Origin: CAMPJU01 sp036675265
GTDB taxonomy: Bacteria > Pseudomonadota > Gammaproteobacteria > Xanthomonadales > Xanthomonadaceae
Reading direction: 5' to 3'
Assembly: GCA_036675265.1 (NCBI GenBank)
Contig: JAKFFJ010000064.1
Span: 1 to 64,000 of the forward strand
Length of the DNA: 64,000 nucleotides
Positions 28,463-36,179 of this stretch are shown piece by piece; position 1 is the stretch's first letter; each line of letters begins with the position of its first letter. A model generated the notes under the pieces. It saw only the letters and a list, made by a program, of their open reading frames with translations, had not been told where the DNA came from and did not search any database. A program made the position numbers and the translations under genes.

Positions 28463-28858
28463 GTGGAACGCATCGACCGCCTGCTGCCGCAGACCCAGTG
28501 CGGGCAATGCGGGTTCGACGGGTGCCGGCCGTACGCGGAGGCGATGGCGCGGGGCGAAGCCGGCCCCGAGCGCTGCCCGCCCGGCGGCGATGCCGGCGCG
28601 CTCGCGCTGGCGCGGTTGCTCGGGGTGCCGGCGGTGCCCTACGACCGCACCCGCGGCGCGCACAAGCCCCCGCAGGTCGCGCTGGTGGTGGAGGAAGACT
28701 GCATCGGCTGCACCAAGTGCATCCTCGCCTGCCCCGTCGACGCGATCGTCGGCGCGGGCAAGCACATGCACGTGGTGATCGAGCCGCTGTGCACCGGTTG
28801 CGAGCTGTGCATCCCGGCGTGCCCGGTCGACTGCATCGCGCTAGTGGCTGTCGGCTAG
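28463..28858 (+). CDS. rnfB: RnfB/RsxB-type ferredoxin (electron-transport complex subunit B), no membrane anchor
   Basis: This iron-sulfur protein shows the Fer4 domain typical of RnfB (LLPQTQCGQCGFDGCRPYAEA, with Cys about 37 in RCPPGG) and two C-terminal 4Fe-4S sites (CIGCTKCILACPVDA and CTGCELCIPACPVDC). It lacks the N-terminal transmembrane helix of E. coli RsxB, as in other xanthomonads, and no other rnf genes are adjacent, so it is probably a soluble electron carrier. GTG 28463 gives 131 residues; ATG 28415 is an alternative but lies between the two repeat units. The 3' end overlaps the convergent sulfotransferase gene by 18 nt. Confidence 0.88.
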   Translation: MERIDRLLPQTQCGQCGFDGCRPYAEAMARGEAGPERCPPGGDAGALALARLLGVPAVPYDRTRGAHKPPQVALVVEEDCIGCTKCILACPVDAIVGAGKHMHVVIEPLCTGCELCIPACPVDCIALVAVG

Positions 28859-30298
28859 CAACGACTGCAATGGCGCGAGCTGGGGCGCGTAGCGCTTCCA
28901 GCGGCCGATCGAGGCGCGGTTGAGGGGTTCGCGCACCTGCACGGCGCTCGCGGTGGCGACCGCGGACGGGTTCCGCTCGAACGCCAGGCAGGCGTCGTCC
29001 CACGGCAGGCCGCAATGCGCGAGCAGCCGCCGGGTCTGCCCCGCCTGGTCGTCCACCAGGGCCTCGTAACGCAGGTCGAGGATCCTGCCGGGCAGCACCG
29101 CGTGCCAGTGCGCCATCAACCGTTCGAACTGCAGCACGTACCGGCCGGTGTCCAGCAGGTCGAACGCGTAGTCGAAGAACGGCGAATCGGTGGCCAGCAG
29201 CTGCCGGAAGTTGGCGACGCAGGTGTCCAGCCGCTCGCGGCGCAGGCAGACGATCCGCGCGTGGGGCAGCGCGCGCGCGATGAAACCGAGGTACAGGAAG
29301 TTGTGCGGCAGCTTGTCGACGAAGCGCGGGGCACCGGTCACCGCCAGGCGCGGACCGCGCAGGTACCCGGCGCCGACCCGCGCCCAGTCCAGCCCGCGCG
29401 CGCCGGCGACGGTCGACGGATCGAGCGGCAACGGCGTCCCACTGCCGGACGCGCGTTTCAGCACCCGCGCGAAATCGAACCGCTCGCCGGCCGATCGCAC
29501 CTGCGGATGGCTCGACAGGATCCGGTCGACCAGCGTGGTGCCGGTGCGCGGCATGCCGACGACGAAGATCGGGTCCGTCGCAGGGTCGCCGGGCGTGTCC
29601 CCGGGCATGGGGCGGACCTGGCGCAACGCGTCGAACATCGCCTGGTCGCGCGCGAAGTCGTACGGGCGCCGCGCGCGGTGCGCGGCCTTGCCCGAGGCCA
29701 GGTGCGCGAATGCCGCCGGGTGGTCGCCCAGGTCCTCGAGTTCCTTCGCCAGCGCCAGCTCGAGGTAGAGGCGCGCGTCGGCGTCGCCGCCATGTCGTGC
29801 GAGAAGCCCGCGCAACCGGTCGAGATGGTGGTCGCCGGCGGTCCACCGGCGTGCCTGCGCGAGCGCGAGGTGCGCGCGCCAGCGCGTGGGGTCCAGGCCG
29901 ATGCAGGCCTCGTAGGCGTCGGCCGCCGCGTCGAGTTCCCCCGCGAAGGTGAGCAGCGTCGCCAGCGTGAAACGCAGCCCCGCATCGTCCGGCGCCAACG
30001 CGACCGCGCGGCGGGCGGCGGCAAGCGCGTCGATCCAATGGCCCGCCCGCACCAGGGCCTGCGCGAGCTGCGCCGGATGGTCGGGCCGCGCCGGGTCCAG
30101 CGATTCGGCCTGTCGCAGGTGCGCGATGGCGTCGCCGGCGCGGCCGAGCCGCAACGCCGCCACGCCCGCGAGCGCATGCGCCGCGGCGTTCTCCGGCAAC
30201 GCCTGCAGGACGTGGCGCGCCCCGGCCAGCGCCCGGGCGGCGTCGCCGCGCGCGAACGCCTCGACGGCTTCGCGGTAGCGCGCCGCCGGATCGCTCAT
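28841..30298 (-). CDS. TPR-sulfotransferase fusion protein
   Basis: This 485-residue protein has an N-terminal TPR array (about residues 5-200; ALRLGRAGDAIAHLRQAESL and ATLLTFAGELDAAADAYEAC are typical units). The C-terminal Sulfotransfer_3 domain carries the PAPS 5'-phosphosulfate loop FVVGMPRTGTTLVDRIL (246-262) and the 3'-phosphate region ARIVCLRRERLDTC. No signal or membrane helix is seen. It would sulfate a carbohydrate, peptide or small acceptor; the TPRs may present the acceptor as in tyrosylprotein-type enzymes. It is coupled by ATGA to the upstream GumN-like gene. Confidence 0.88.
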   Translation of the reverse strand: MSDPAARYREAVEAFARGDAARALAGARHVLQALPENAAAHALAGVAALRLGRAGDAIAHLRQAESLDPARPDHPAQLAQALVRAGHWIDALAAARRAVALAPDDAGLRFTLATLLTFAGELDAAADAYEACIGLDPTRWRAHLALAQARRWTAGDHHLDRLRGLLARHGGDADARLYLELALAKELEDLGDHPAAFAHLASGKAAHRARRPYDFARDQAMFDALRQVRPMPGDTPGDPATDPIFVVGMPRTGTTLVDRILSSHPQVRSAGERFDFARVLKRASGSGTPLPLDPSTVAGARGLDWARVGAGYLRGPRLAVTGAPRFVDKLPHNFLYLGFIARALPHARIVCLRRERLDTCVANFRQLLATDSPFFDYAFDLLDTGRYVLQFERLMAHWHAVLPGRILDLRYEALVDDQAGQTRRLLAHCGLPWDDACLAFERNPSAVATASAVQVREPLNRASIGRWKRYAPQLAPLQSLLADSH

Positions 30299-31230
30299 CG
30301 GGCCTTGGCGGGCCCGTCGCAGGCGCTGCAGATGCGCTCGACCGTGTAGCCGCGCTCGCGCAGTCCCTGCACGACGCCATCCTCGCCGAGCAGGTGCAGC
30401 GCGCCGACGACCACCAGCGTGTCCGCGCCGCCCGGCGCTTCCAGCCTGGCGGCCAGCTTCGGCAGCCAGGCCTGGTTGCGGTCGACGTTGATCCGGCGGT
30501 ACAGCTGCGGGAACTCGCGCCGCATGTCCGCCACGAGCCCGTTCCAGAGCGCCTCGGCACGGCCCGCGCGCCAGTCCGCGTGCAGGCGTTCGAGCTGGTC
30601 GCTGCCACCGGAGGCGTCCTCCAGCGCGTCGGCCAGCAACTGCACCTGTTCGCCGGGATCCATGCCGTCGAACAGGGCGACTTGCTGCGCGCCGGTTTCC
30701 AGCCCGCCGACCGGCTTGCCGGCTTTGGCCGCAAGCGCCATGAAGTGGCGATCGAGTCCCAGCTCGGCATCCAGCCCCACCGACGCCATCTGCAGCAGCG
30801 ACACGGTGAGCCCGGCGAACCACGGCTCGAAGCGCTGCAGCACGTCCGCGTCGATCGGTGTGCCCGGCGGCTGTGCGGCCGCCCAGGCGTCGAGCTTCGC
30901 GGCAAGCTCGGGACCGATCTGTGCGTCCAGCGTCGTGCCGTCCGTGCGCAGGCCGGCCTGCAGCATGCTGGCCGCGAGGGCCGGCGATTCCATTTCCGCC
31001 GGCGAGAGTTCGAACAGGAGCGATTCCGCATCCGCCAGCGCGGCGTCCACGTCCTTCGACAAGGGATAGTCGCCGGGCTTGAGCAGGTGGAACGAACCGA
31101 GCAGGTACAGGGCGTTGTCGCCGTCGGACACCTTCCAGAGCAGCGGCACCGGCGGCGGCGACGCGGCCTGCGCGATCGGCGTGGCGACCGCGAGCAGCGT
31201 GGACAGCACCAACAGCGGCAACTTGCGCAT
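30295..31230 (-). CDS. TraB/GumN-family secreted protein
   Basis: This 311-residue protein has a signal peptide (MRKLPLLVLSTLLAVATPIAQA) and a TraB/PrgY/GumN (Tiki-like) domain. Family signatures are LLGSFHLLKPGDYPL near the N-terminus, an internal GLET (GKPVGGLETGAQQVALF), and VVVGALHLLGEDGVV near the end; the two histidines and the glutamate are the putative metal/catalytic residues. GumN is encoded next to xanthan genes in Xanthomonas, though its role is undefined. ATG 31230 supplies the signal peptide. The stop overlaps the sulfotransferase start (ATGA). Confidence 0.9.
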   Translation of the reverse strand: MRKLPLLVLSTLLAVATPIAQAASPPPVPLLWKVSDGDNALYLLGSFHLLKPGDYPLSKDVDAALADAESLLFELSPAEMESPALAASMLQAGLRTDGTTLDAQIGPELAAKLDAWAAAQPPGTPIDADVLQRFEPWFAGLTVSLLQMASVGLDAELGLDRHFMALAAKAGKPVGGLETGAQQVALFDGMDPGEQVQLLADALEDASGGSDQLERLHADWRAGRAEALWNGLVADMRREFPQLYRRINVDRNQAWLPKLAARLEAPGGADTLVVVGALHLLGEDGVVQGLRERGYTVERICSACDGPAKAR

Positions 31231-31246
31231 GCGAATTCCCCGAAGG

Positions 31247-32200
31247 TCAGTGGCCGGCGGACGCATAGGCCTTCTCGCCGGCGGTGATCGCCAGGTCCAG
31301 GCGGTTTTCCGGCGGAGGCAGCGGGCAGGTGGCGAAGGCGGTGAAGGCACAGGGCGGGTTGTAGGCGCGGTTGAAGTCCACCGTCACGCGACCGTCGGCG
31401 CCGGGCCTGGGCACGTACAGGTAGCGGCCGGCGCTGTAGCTGCCATGGCCGCTGGTGCGATCGGCGAAGATCAGGAACAGCTCGTCGCCGCCTTCGTCCA
31501 GCGCCTCGATCCGGTAGTCGCGCCCGTCGCGTTCGAACACCACCACGCCGGGATTGGCCATGTCGTCCAGCGACCCGATGATGTTCGCGATCGGCATCGT
31601 GCGCCCGTCCGGGTGCGGCTCGAAGCGTGCATCGACCACCCAGTCGCGCCCGCCGGGCCAGTGGTCGATCCGGGTGAAGCCGGTGCGCGTGGGCGCGTCG
31701 GCGTGCTTGACGCGCAGCGCCAGCCGGCCGTCCCGTTCGATGACCGTGGCGCGCCCCTTGCCGGCGTCGAACGACAGCACGCTTGCCCCGCCGGGGTCGG
31801 CGTCCGTGCGCAGCGGCGCCGCGCCGGCCAGCGGCGCGTCGTCGAGCTGCAGACCGTCGGCACCGGGGTCGGGCGTGAACACCACCGCGCCGTCGTCGTT
31901 GCGCAACACGCCCAGGTGCGCGGGCCCCATGGCGATGCGGATGCCGTTGTCCTCGTCGCTGCCGACGCGGTGCGCACCCCGCTCGATCCAGTGCAGCCCG
32001 ACCAGGCTGGCCCAGCCGTCGGGGGCCAGCAGGCGCTCGCGGCGCGTGTCGCGCCACGCCCGCTGGTCCGCCTCGAACGCGGCCTGCGCGGCGGCCTGGG
32101 CCGCATCGGCGTCGGCGTCGGTTTCCTCCTCCATCCGGTCACACCCTCCCGGCACCACGGCCGACAACAGCAGGATCGGCACCAGCAGCCACGTCTTCAT
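31247..32200 (-). CDS. DUF1684-family lipoprotein
   Basis: This 317-residue lipoprotein begins MKTWLLVPILLLSAVVPGGC (lipobox VPGGC, Cys20), followed by a helical QAAFEADQRAWRDTRRERLL segment and the DUF1684 domain. The C-terminal signature is RAYNPPCAFTAFATCPLPPPENRL, with GRYLYVPRPG before it. Family members are predicted to bind a flavin- or nucleotide-like ligand, but none is well characterised. ATG 32200 shares one base with the mutL stop (TGATG), so it is the last gene of the nnrDE-tsaE-amiC-mutL run, with the GumN gene 16 nt further on. Confidence 0.87.
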   Translation of the reverse strand: MKTWLLVPILLLSAVVPGGCDRMEEETDADADAAQAAAQAAFEADQRAWRDTRRERLLAPDGWASLVGLHWIERGAHRVGSDEDNGIRIAMGPAHLGVLRNDDGAVVFTPDPGADGLQLDDAPLAGAAPLRTDADPGGASVLSFDAGKGRATVIERDGRLALRVKHADAPTRTGFTRIDHWPGGRDWVVDARFEPHPDGRTMPIANIIGSLDDMANPGVVVFERDGRDYRIEALDEGGDELFLIFADRTSGHGSYSAGRYLYVPRPGADGRVTVDFNRAYNPPCAFTAFATCPLPPPENRLDLAITAGEKAYASAGH

Positions 32201-34023
32201 CAGCGCCCCCTCAGGAACCAGCGGTCGATCTCGGCCAGCGTGAAGCGCGCCCACGTCGGGCGGCCATGGTTGCATTGCCCGGAGCGTTCGGTGGCTTCCA
32301 TCTCGCGCAGCAATGCATTCATCTCGGGAACCGTCAGCCGGCGGTTGGCGCGCACGGCACCGTGGCAGGCCATCGTCGAAAGCAGTTCGTCGCGGGTCGC
32401 CGCGACGCGCCGCGTCTGGCCGTGCTCGCGCAGGTCGGCCAGGACGTCGCGCAGCAGCGCCTCGATGTCGCCGTGGGCCAGCAAGGCGGGCACGCTGCGG
32501 AGTGCGAGCGCCTGCGGCCCGGCGCGGGTGACCTCGAACCCCAGCGCCGCGAGCGTCTCCGCCTCGCGTTCGGCGACGTCCGCCTCCCGCTCGGAGACCG
32601 CGAGCGTCGCGGGCACCAGCAGCGGCTGCGTGCGCAGGCCCTGCCCGTCGTGGGCGGTCTTGAGTTTCTCGTAGCCGATGCGCTCGTGGGCGGCGTGCAT
32701 GTCGACGACGACCAGGCCCTCCGCGTTCTCGGCCAGGATGTAGATGCCGTGGAGCTGCGCGATGGCGAAGCCCAGTGGCGGGATGTCGGTGCGCGCCTCG
32801 CCGGAAGGTTCCTGGCTGCCGAGATCGTCGTTGCGGCCGTAGAGCGCGTCGTAACCGCGGAGCGCCTCGGCGACCTGGAGGCCGAGGGGGCCCTGGTGGC
32901 CGGATTGTTCACTGTGGGAGCCGCCATGGCGGCGAAGCTCGGGCGAAGCGCTCGCCGCCATGGCCGCTCCCACAGGGGCGTAGGCGGCGCCTGCATGGGC
33001 TTCGGCACCGGCGCGCGTGCCGGCCAGCGCCTCGTGCAGCGTGCGATAGGTGAAGTCGTGCACCAGGCGCGCGTCGCGGAAGCGGACCTCGTGCTTGGCC
33101 GGGTGCACGTTGGCATCCACGCGCCGCGGGTCGAGTTCCAGGAACAGGACGTACGCGGGCTGGCGGCCGTGGAACAGCACGTCCGCATAGGCCTGCTTCA
33201 CCGCGTGCGCGATGCTGCGGTCGCGCACCGCGCGGCCGTTGACGTACAGGTACTGCTGGTCGGTCGTGGCGCGGTTGTAGGCGGGCCGTGCGATCCAGCC
33301 ATGCAGGCGCAGGCCCGCGCCGGCGTGGTCGACATGCATCGCGTTGGCGGCGAACGCATCGCCCAGCGTTTCGCGCAACCGGGCATCGGACAGCAGCGCC
33401 TGCTCGAGCATGTCCTCGCCCTCGCCCTTCCAGCGGCGCGACGGCTTGCCGTTGTGCGACACCCGCAGCTCGACGTCCGGACGGGCCAGCGCCAGCGAGC
33501 GCAGCCAGTCCTCGATGTGCCCGAGCTCGGTGCGTTCTGCCCGAAGGAACTTGCGGCGCGCCGGCACGTTGTAGAACAGCTCGCGCACCTCGACCGTGGT
33601 GCCGCGCGGATGCTGCCGCGGCGCGACGTCGGCGACGCGCCCGCCTTCGACCGACAGCGCCGCGCCATGCGCGTCAGCTTCGCGGCGCGAGGCGAGCAGG
33701 AACCGGCTGACCGACGCGATGGACGGCAACGCCTCGCCGCGGAACCCGAGCGTGGCGACGCCTTCCAGGTCGTCGAGCGAGGCGATCTTGCTGGTGGCGT
33801 GGCGCTGCACCGCGAGCACGAGTTCGTCGGCCGGGATGCCCGCGCCGTCGTCTCGCACGCGCACCAGGCGGATGCCCCCCTCCTCCAGGTCGATGTCGAC
33901 CCGCCGGGCACCCGCGTCGAGGGCGTTTTCCACCAGTTCCTTGACCACCGACGCCGGGCGCTCGACGACCTCGCCGGCGGCGATCTGGTTCACGAGCGTG
34001 TCGGGGAGGGCGCGGATCGGCAC
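32200..34023 (-). CDS. mutL: DNA mismatch repair protein MutL (endonuclease type)
   Basis: MutL links MutS mismatch recognition to strand incision. The 607-residue protein has the GHKL ATPase motifs (ELVENALDAGA, DDGAGI, TLGFRGEAL) and a C-terminal dimerisation domain. The latter carries VVDMHAAHERIGYE, matching the DQHA(x)2E(x)4E metal-binding nuclease motif with Met for Gln, plus ACHGAVRANR and CNHGRPT. This predicts intrinsic nicking activity, as in MutH-less bacteria. GTG 34023 is the only start preserving homology. The interdomain linker contains an in-frame palindromic repeat (32912-32975). Confidence 0.96.
   Translation of the reverse strand: MPIRALPDTLVNQIAAGEVVERPASVVKELVENALDAGARRVDIDLEEGGIRLVRVRDDGAGIPADELVLAVQRHATSKIASLDDLEGVATLGFRGEALPSIASVSRFLLASRREADAHGAALSVEGGRVADVAPRQHPRGTTVEVRELFYNVPARRKFLRAERTELGHIEDWLRSLALARPDVELRVSHNGKPSRRWKGEGEDMLEQALLSDARLRETLGDAFAANAMHVDHAGAGLRLHGWIARPAYNRATTDQQYLYVNGRAVRDRSIAHAVKQAYADVLFHGRQPAYVLFLELDPRRVDANVHPAKHEVRFRDARLVHDFTYRTLHEALAGTRAGAEAHAGAAYAPVGAAMAASASPELRRHGGSHSEQSGHQGPLGLQVAEALRGYDALYGRNDDLGSQEPSGEARTDIPPLGFAIAQLHGIYILAENAEGLVVVDMHAAHERIGYEKLKTAHDGQGLRTQPLLVPATLAVSEREADVAEREAETLAALGFEVTRAGPQALALRSVPALLAHGDIEALLRDVLADLREHGQTRRVAATRDELLSTMACHGAVRANRRLTVPEMNALLREMEATERSGQCNHGRPTWARFTLAEIDRWFLRGR
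32912..32975. repeat. Family-B palindromic repeat inside the mutL linker
   Basis: The ends CTGTGGGAG and CTCCCACAG and inner arms GCCGCCATGGCGGCGAAGC/GCTCGCCGCCATGGCCGC form a 64-base inverted repeat. It is translated as an Ala/Ser-rich stretch (VGAAMAASASPELRRHGGSH) between MutL's ATPase and C-terminal domains. Confidence 0.88.
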
Positions 34024-34039
34024 GGGCCCATCGTATCCG

Positions 34040-34093
34040 CTGTGGGAGCCGGCATGCCGGCGAAGCGCTTCGCCGCCGTGGCGGCTCCCACAA
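34040..34093. repeat. Family-B palindromic repeat between amiC and mutL
   Basis: This 54-base inverted repeat (TGTGGGAGCCGGCATGCCGG... to ...GCCGTGGCGGCTCCCACA) fills nearly all of the 76-base gap between the amidase stop and the mutL start. Confidence 0.9.
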
Positions 34094-34099
34094 GGTTCC

Positions 34100-35599
34100 C
34101 TAATGGCTGCCGGCGGCGATGCCGACGCCGACGCCGGCGCCACCCTGGGCGGCGCGCAGGGCGTACAGCGTGCCCGGAGGCGGCTGGCGCTCGAAATAGA
34201 TGTTGATGCCGTCGAGCACCGCGCTGGCCAGCTTGCGCTGGAACGCCGGGTCGCCCAGGCGCTGCTCTTCTGCGGGATTGGAGATGAAGGCCGTCTCGAC
34301 CAGCATCGACGGCATGTCCGCGGTGCGCAGCACGGCGAAGTTGGCGCGCTCGATGTCGCGCTTGTGGATGTTGCCCACCCGCTGCAGGCCGGCGAGCACC
34401 TGCGACGCCGCGTCCTCGGACGCGCGCATGTTGCCGCTCTGGGTGAGGTCGAGCAGCACGGAGTTGAGGGTGTTGCTGGCCTGCGCGACGCGCACGCCGC
34501 CGATGAGGTCGGCCGCGTTCTCCTTGTCGGCCAGCCAGCGCGCGCGCTGCGACGACGCGCCCTTGAGCGAGAGCACGTACACGGAGGAACCGTCGGCGCT
34601 GCGGTTTTCCGCGGCGTCGGCGTGGATCGAGACGAAGATGTCCGCGTCGGCTTCCCGCGCCAGTCGCGCCCGCTTGTAGAGCGGGATGAACACATCGGCG
34701 TCGCGGGTCAGGTACGCCTTCAGTCCGGGCGTCGCGTTGATCTGGCGCGCCAGCTCGCGGCTGATGGCGAGGGTGACGTCCTTCTCGCGGCGGCCGCCCT
34801 TGCCGATCGCCCCGGGATCCTGCCCGCCATGCCCGGCATCGATGGCGATGACCAGCGGGCGCGCCGGCTGCCGCGGCTCCGGGCGCGGCGGCGGCGCCGA
34901 TGCGACCTGCTGCCGCGGCGGTTGCCTCACCGGTGCGGGGACACCGGTCGCAACGGTCGCGGGCACCTGCACGGTCGCGGTCGCCGCGGGGGGTTCGACG
35001 GCCGGCGGCTTCGCCGGTGGCCGCACATCCGGCAGCCGTGCGATCAGCCGCGCGGTCGCGGCCGCCGATGCGGCCGCGGGATCGACGGCAGGCGTCCCTG
35101 CAGCGTCCGCCTTGCCGGTGAGGATGGCCGCGGCGAGTGCCGCCTCGTCGCGCGTGGGCGGCGCGGGCACCGTCGCCACCGTCGCTTTCGCGGGGCCGTC
35201 GCCCGGCCATTCGAGCACCAGCCGCTGGCCGCCGGGTGTCGATTCCAGGCGTGGTTCCAGCACCGCGACGGGGGCGGCCAGGTCGAACACGATGCGGGTC
35301 GTCCCGGGGACCGGGTGGCCGGTGCGCACGGCGCGGACCAGCCCCTGGCCCGATGGCAGCGCCAGGCGCGATGGCAGGGCCACCCCGGCCAGGTCGACGA
35401 CCAGCCGATCGGGGCCCGCGAGCGTGAGCAGGGAGTACTCCGCCGGCACGTCCAGCAGGATCTCGGCGCGCGTGCCGGTCGGGCCGGTGGCGACGCTCAT
35501 CCCCTTGATTTCCTTGGCGAATGCAGGCGAAGCGAGCAGCACGACGGACAGCATGGCGCCGCCGAAGATTCGCCACAGGCTCGTTGCCATGGTTCGCAT
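34100..35599 (-). CDS. N-acetylmuramoyl-L-alanine amidase (AmiC/AmiB family)
   Basis: This 499-residue periplasmic amidase cleaves stem peptides from glycan strands during cell separation. A signal peptide (ends SPAFA) is followed by an AMIN domain (about 30-150, septal peptidoglycan targeting), a ~90-residue Pro/Ala-rich linker, and the amidase_3 catalytic domain. Zinc and catalytic residues are seen in AIDAGHGGQDPGAIG (His), ARQ region glutamate (GGRREKDVT, Glu), VSIHADAAEN (His) and MLVETAFISNP (Glu). It belongs to the conserved nnrDE-tsaE-amidase-mutL order, corresponding to amiB in E. coli. ATG 35599 is used; ATG 35590 is equally plausible. Confidence 0.94.
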   Translation of the reverse strand: MRTMATSLWRIFGGAMLSVVLLASPAFAKEIKGMSVATGPTGTRAEILLDVPAEYSLLTLAGPDRLVVDLAGVALPSRLALPSGQGLVRAVRTGHPVPGTTRIVFDLAAPVAVLEPRLESTPGGQRLVLEWPGDGPAKATVATVPAPPTRDEAALAAAILTGKADAAGTPAVDPAAASAAATARLIARLPDVRPPAKPPAVEPPAATATVQVPATVATGVPAPVRQPPRQQVASAPPPRPEPRQPARPLVIAIDAGHGGQDPGAIGKGGRREKDVTLAISRELARQINATPGLKAYLTRDADVFIPLYKRARLAREADADIFVSIHADAAENRSADGSSVYVLSLKGASSQRARWLADKENAADLIGGVRVAQASNTLNSVLLDLTQSGNMRASEDAASQVLAGLQRVGNIHKRDIERANFAVLRTADMPSMLVETAFISNPAEEQRLGDPAFQRKLASAVLDGINIYFERQPPPGTLYALRAAQGGAGVGVGIAAGSH

Positions 35600-35678
35600 G
35601 TGCCGGATTCAAGCACCAACCAGCCGGGGCGTCAAGCCGATTTTCCCTTATGAATCCGGGGCCTGTGGCGACTTCCTG

Positions 35679-36179
35679 TCAGCGGGGCGCAGGAAGGTCC
35701 CGCAACTGGCCTTCCTGAACGAGCCGGGCCAGCCAGGCCGTGCCGGCCGCCGTCCCTGCCGCCAGCGCGGCGTCCCGGCCGTGGCCGGCGATCGCCAGGG
35801 AGACCTGGAGGTCGGCGCCGGGCAGCGCACGTGCCCCGCGTTCGGGCCATTCGACCAGCCAGAGCGCGGCGTCGGCACCGTCCAGCCCGAGGAATTCGAG
35901 TTCGCCGGCGTCGCCGATGCGGTACAGGTCCAGGTGCAGCGCTTCCGCGCCGTCCGCAAGCGCGTAGCGCTCGACCAGCGTGTAGGTCGGGCTGCGGATC
36001 GCACCCGCCACGCCCAGCGCGCGCAGCCACGCGCGTGCGAGCGTCGACTTGCCCGCGCCGAGGTCGCCGCGCAGGTGCACCACGGCCGGCGCGGGCGCGG
36101 TGGCCGCCAGCGCGGCGGCCAGCCGTGCGGTCGCCTCGGCATCGGGCAGGTGCAGGCGCACCGCCCCGTCGTCCGTCAC
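35679..36179 (-). CDS. tsaE: tRNA t6A biosynthesis ATPase TsaE
   Basis: TsaE is the ATPase of the TsaBDE complex that makes N6-threonylcarbamoyladenosine at tRNA position 37. The 166-residue protein has Walker A HLRGDLGAGKSTLAR, the following SPTYTLVERY and HLDLYRIGD motifs, and LVEWPERG, all family signatures. GTG 36179 overlaps the NnrDE stop as GTGA. The amidase gene follows after 79 nt. Confidence 0.95.
   Translation of the reverse strand: MTDDGAVRLHLPDAEATARLAAALAATAPAPAVVHLRGDLGAGKSTLARAWLRALGVAGAIRSPTYTLVERYALADGAEALHLDLYRIGDAGELEFLGLDGADAALWLVEWPERGARALPGADLQVSLAIAGHGRDAALAAGTAAGTAWLARLVQEGQLRDLPAPR

Noticed and set aside
26750..28858. A 702-codon frame ending in RnfB
   Set aside because: All but the last ~131 codons are a shadow of metG and repeat sequence; only the iron-sulfur part is a protein.
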